Of a stretch of DNA of 64,000 nucleotides, positions 61,461 through 64,000 are shown piece by piece. The notes beneath the pieces were generated by a model that searched no databases, was not told where the DNA came from, and saw only the letters and a list, made by a program, of their open reading frames with translations. Origin of the DNA: Hwanghaeella grinnelliae (GTDB lineage Bacteria; Pseudomonadota; Alphaproteobacteria; UBA8366; Aestuariispiraceae); NCBI RefSeq assembly GCF_004005845.1, contig NZ_SADE01000001.1, positions 558,001 through 622,000 of the forward strand, in the 5' to 3' direction. The stretch's first letter is position 1; each line of letters begins with the position of its first letter. A program made the translations under genes and the position numbers.

Positions 61461-61493
61461 AAGGCTGCGTCGGCTTTCGGCGCAGCCTTTTTT
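61461..61493 (+). terminator. Intrinsic terminator after adc
   Basis: AAGGCTGCG (61461-61469) and CGCAGCCTT (61481-61489) form a perfect 9-bp stem with an 11-base loop, followed by a T run (61488-61493). It ends the bdhA-patatin-adc unit. Confidence 0.93.
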
Positions 61494-61686
61494 GTCATGT
61501 ATTTCGCGCGTTCGGCTGGACATTCGTTTGATATGACCGATGTTGAATCGGCGTGTAAGGCCCTATGTCCTTATGTATAACTGGGGCGATTTCGGGACGT
61601 TTGGGGGATCCGGCAAGCGGACCCGCAGGTAACCCAACGGTTGGGGCGCGTTTCGCACCCAGACCCGCTACAATGACGCAAGAGCT

Positions 61687-63537
61687 TTGAGATATAGCCT
61701 GTCTTTCCTGATTTCCACCATCATTGTCGTTGTTCTGGCGATGGGCCTGCACGGGCCTTCCCAGGCGCAGGAAAGCGGGACTCAGTCGCAACCGGGGCTG
61801 TCCTATGCCGTAACCGTTGACGGATTGGATGCGCTCGACTCTGCGATCGGCGACCAGATCCGAGAGGTGGGCCTGTCCTACCAATTGCAGGAAACGCCAC
61901 CACCGACGCAGGCGGGCCTGCGCCGCCGGGCGGACCAGGATGTCGAACGTTTCACAGATACGCTGCATTCCCATGGCTATTATGACGCCACCGTGGAAGC
62001 GGAAATCCTCCCCGCCGAGGCAGGCGGGCCGGTTACCTTGGCATTCAAGATAGCGCCGGGAACGGTTTATCGTTTGGGTGAGGTCGCGATCCTTCGGTCG
62101 GACGTGCCCCAAGGGGCCGTGGCAGACGCCAGCCTGCTCGACTATCTGAACCTTGTTCCAGGCGCCCCCGCGACCGCGGATTCCATAATCGACGCGGAAG
62201 GCCTGCTGACGCGGCAATACAAGCTGTACAGCTTTCCCTTCGCGGCGGTGACGGACAGGCGCACGGTGATCGACCGGGAAACAAAGTCGATGACTGTCCA
62301 CTACACGGTTCGGACCGGTGCGCCCGCCCGGTTCGGCAACATACGTGTCGAGGGTCTTCGCGATGTAAGTGAAGACTTTGTCCTGGCCTATGTGCCGTGG
62401 ACTCGCGGCGCGGTCTACAATGTCCAACTGATTGAGGAATATCAGCGCAAACTCGCCAGGACGGGTTTGTTCGACTCGGTCACCGTTGCTCCCGACCGGT
62501 CGGATACCGCCATACAAGGCGGCTCGGAAGTCCTATCGGTGCCCATCACCATCACCATTTTGGAAAGGGATCACCGATCCATCGGTTTCGGCGCTACCTA
62601 TTCGACGGAAGAGGGGCCTGGTGCACATGCGTTTTGGGAACACCGGAACCTGTTCGGTAACGGCGAGAACCTTCGCATTTCGACGGAAGCCTCTGACATA
62701 GAGCGCGCGCTGACTGGTAGTTTCGAGAAACCGTTGTTCCGGCGGACAGATCAGTCGCTGGTCGCCGAAGGTTCGATCAAGGATGTCACGACCGATGCTT
62801 TCGACGAAACCCGTGCGTCCAGCTTTGTAGGTGTGGAACGACAACTGACGCAATCCTGGAGTGTTACCGCCGGGCCGACACTGGAATTGATTTCACAGAA
62901 CACAGACGAAACGGGCGAAGACGATTTGATTCTGGTCGGGTTTCGAACAGGCTTCAAATTCGACAATACCGATAACTTTCTCGATCCAACACGCGGAAGC
63001 CGGATTCAGGTCGATGTATCCCCTTTCCACGATTTCGGCGGATTCAACGAAAGCTTCCTAAGCTCCAGCTTGCATACCTCCCACTACCTGTCGGTAGATG
63101 ATGACGGGGATTACGTGATAGCTGGGCGCACGCGGGTCGGCACCATCGTCGGCGCCGAGCGGGCAAGGGTTCCCGCCGCCAACCTGTTCTTCGCCGGCGG
63201 CGGCGGTTCGGTCCGCGCATTTGGGTTCCAACGGCTGGGCCCATTGGATGGGGACCTCGATCCAATCGGCGGTCGGTCCGTGGTCGAACTCGGCCTGGAA
63301 TTCCGTGCAAGGATCACGGAAAGCTTCGGCATCGTGCCCTTCTTCGAAGGCGGCAACGTGTATGAAGAAGAACTTCCGGAATTCGGCGAGTTGGACCTGC
63401 AATGGGGCGCGGGGCTGGGCTTCCGCTACTATACGGCCATCGGTCCTGTCCGCTTGGATATCGCGGTGCCGATCGACAAGCGTGAGAATATCGACGACGA
63501 CTATCAGTTCTATGTCAGCCTGGGGCAGGCGTTCTAG
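61687..63537 (+). CDS. tamA: TamA: Omp85-family outer-membrane assembly protein
   Basis: 616 residues. Signal peptide (cleavage near SQAQE), then POTRA-like domains to about residue 280, including VTLAFKIAPGTVYRLGEV and ARFGNIRVEGLRDV, and a 16-strand Omp85 barrel ending in an aromatic residue (QFYVSLGQAF). VRAFGFQRLGPLDGD resembles the conserved V/IRGF loop motif, with Ala in place of Gly. TamA works with TamB in outer-membrane protein or lipid transport. The only start between the upstream in-frame stop (61630) and the signal peptide is TTG 61687. It abuts tamB. Confidence 0.88.
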   Translation: MRYSLSFLISTIIVVVLAMGLHGPSQAQESGTQSQPGLSYAVTVDGLDALDSAIGDQIREVGLSYQLQETPPPTQAGLRRRADQDVERFTDTLHSHGYYDATVEAEILPAEAGGPVTLAFKIAPGTVYRLGEVAILRSDVPQGAVADASLLDYLNLVPGAPATADSIIDAEGLLTRQYKLYSFPFAAVTDRRTVIDRETKSMTVHYTVRTGAPARFGNIRVEGLRDVSEDFVLAYVPWTRGAVYNVQLIEEYQRKLARTGLFDSVTVAPDRSDTAIQGGSEVLSVPITITILERDHRSIGFGATYSTEEGPGAHAFWEHRNLFGNGENLRISTEASDIERALTGSFEKPLFRRTDQSLVAEGSIKDVTTDAFDETRASSFVGVERQLTQSWSVTAGPTLELISQNTDETGEDDLILVGFRTGFKFDNTDNFLDPTRGSRIQVDVSPFHDFGGFNESFLSSSLHTSHYLSVDDDGDYVIAGRTRVGTIVGAERARVPAANLFFAGGGGSVRAFGFQRLGPLDGDLDPIGGRSVVELGLEFRARITESFGIVPFFEGGNVYEEELPEFGELDLQWGAGLGFRYYTAIGPVRLDIAVPIDKRENIDDDYQFYVSLGQAF

Positions 63538-64000
63538 ATGAGCGATACCCCGCAATCGACGCCTGGGTTGTCACCGAGACGGCGCCGCGCCTGGAAGCGA
63601 TGGGTCTTGCCGCCGCTTGCCGTGGTGCTTGTCCTAACGGCGGCGGTCTTTTTCCTGACCGCAACCGGACCCGGTTTGCGTTTGGTCCTGCAAATTGCCG
63701 AAGGACCGGTCTCCGAAATCATCGACGGCGAATTTTCGATCGAGGATTTGTCGGGATCGTTGTGGTCCGAGGTTCGGATCGGGCGGCTCTCGATGTCGAT
63801 GCCGGATGGATTTGCGCTGGACAGCCGGAACATACGCTTCGCTTGGCGGCCGAGTGCTTTGTTTGGCGGCCGATTGGATGTGGAGGCTGTCGGGGCCGAG
63901 CAGCTGTCGGTTTCTCTGCCGGATACAGTGGCCCCGGTTGAGCCGGATGAAGAGGATACGGGCACCTTTGCCATCCCGCGCCTTCCGATACGGGTCATCG
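63538..64000 (+). CDS. tamB: TamB, 5' part (runs off the window)
   Basis: The first 154 codons of a long open frame starting at ATG 63538, immediately after the tamA stop. An N-terminal membrane anchor (WVLPPLAVVLVLTAAVFFLTA, about residues 23-44) is followed by the AsmA/TamB-like GPVSEIIDGEFSIEDLSGSLW and IGRLSMSMPDGFALDSRNIRFAWRP. TamB spans the periplasm as a hydrophobic groove and pairs with TamA. The 3' end lies beyond base 64000. Confidence 0.85.
   Translation, partial: MSDTPQSTPGLSPRRRRAWKRWVLPPLAVVLVLTAAVFFLTATGPGLRLVLQIAEGPVSEIIDGEFSIEDLSGSLWSEVRIGRLSMSMPDGFALDSRNIRFAWRPSALFGGRLDVEAVGAEQLSVSLPDTVAPVEPDEEDTGTFAIPRLPIRVI

Noticed and set aside
61495-62517. A 340-codon minus-strand open frame
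   Set aside because: It overlaps tamA in antisense. tamA has a signal peptide and Omp85 blocks, while this frame has none.

Overview
The window is a chromosomal stretch of an alphaproteobacterium with fairly high GC. The case for this is the XoxF / glutathione-formaldehyde / PQQ gene set, the bdhA-patatin-acetoacetate decarboxylase trio, the TamA-TamB pair, and dense ATGA-type gene overlaps. A Rhodospirillales-like methylotroph or methanol-oxidising heterotroph fits best, but genus and species cannot be read from the sequence. I see no rRNA, tRNA, CRISPR array, insertion sequence or phage gene.

Region 1 (1-8.6 kb) is a catabolic island: a Rieske oxygenase, a glutamine-synthetase-like gene broken by one in-frame amber codon, a LigM-like tetrahydrofolate O-demethylase, a GntR/FCD regulator with two TGTATACA palindromes beside it, and a TRAP importer. 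Region 2 (8.6-12.7 kb) is a giant MFS-PlsC-AMP-ligase phospholipid acyltransferase fusion coupled to a TetR regulator. Region 3 (12.7-18.9 kb) groups a phosphoribosyltransferase, a BtpA-family TIM-barrel protein, a PotDBCA-type ABC importer preceded by a foldable leader, and a fungal-type cytosine deaminase. It looks like a nucleobase uptake and salvage unit.

Region 4 (19-53 kb) is a quinoprotein and lanthanide methanol-oxidation island. It holds a PQQ sugar dehydrogenase with its cytochrome and SoxYZ-like/metallohydrolase partners; pqqABCDE; glutathione-dependent formaldehyde oxidation (gfa, class III ADH, fghA); xoxF-xoxG-xoxJ; a CxxxCW rhodanese-like protein; two YVTN beta-propellers; two SRPBCC proteins; and a LutAEF/PedA1A2BC-type ABC transporter with two small secreted proteins, one a very acidic PepSY-like protein. 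A NitT/TauT-type ABC operon with a pentapeptide-repeat protein follows. The island ends with a regulatory block: a LuxR-type response regulator, then an operon of a NosP-like FIST protein, a NahK-like hybrid kinase, a HAMP kinase, an OmpR regulator and two secreted proteins. Methanol would be oxidised in the periplasm by XoxF, electrons would leave through XoxG, formaldehyde would be captured by glutathione and oxidised to formate, and the ABC/PepSY set would supply lanthanide. No mxaF gene lies in the window.

Region 5 (53-58 kb) is sugar-acid catabolism: dgoK, dgoA, an orphan PAS kinase, L-2-keto-3-deoxyarabonate dehydratase and aldose 1-epimerase. Region 6 (58-61.4 kb) is ketone-body/PHB metabolism: 3-hydroxybutyrate dehydrogenase, a patatin-like protein with a lysine/alanine tail, and acetoacetate decarboxylase. 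Region 7 (61.7 kb to the end) is tamA and the 5' part of tamB, which runs off the window.
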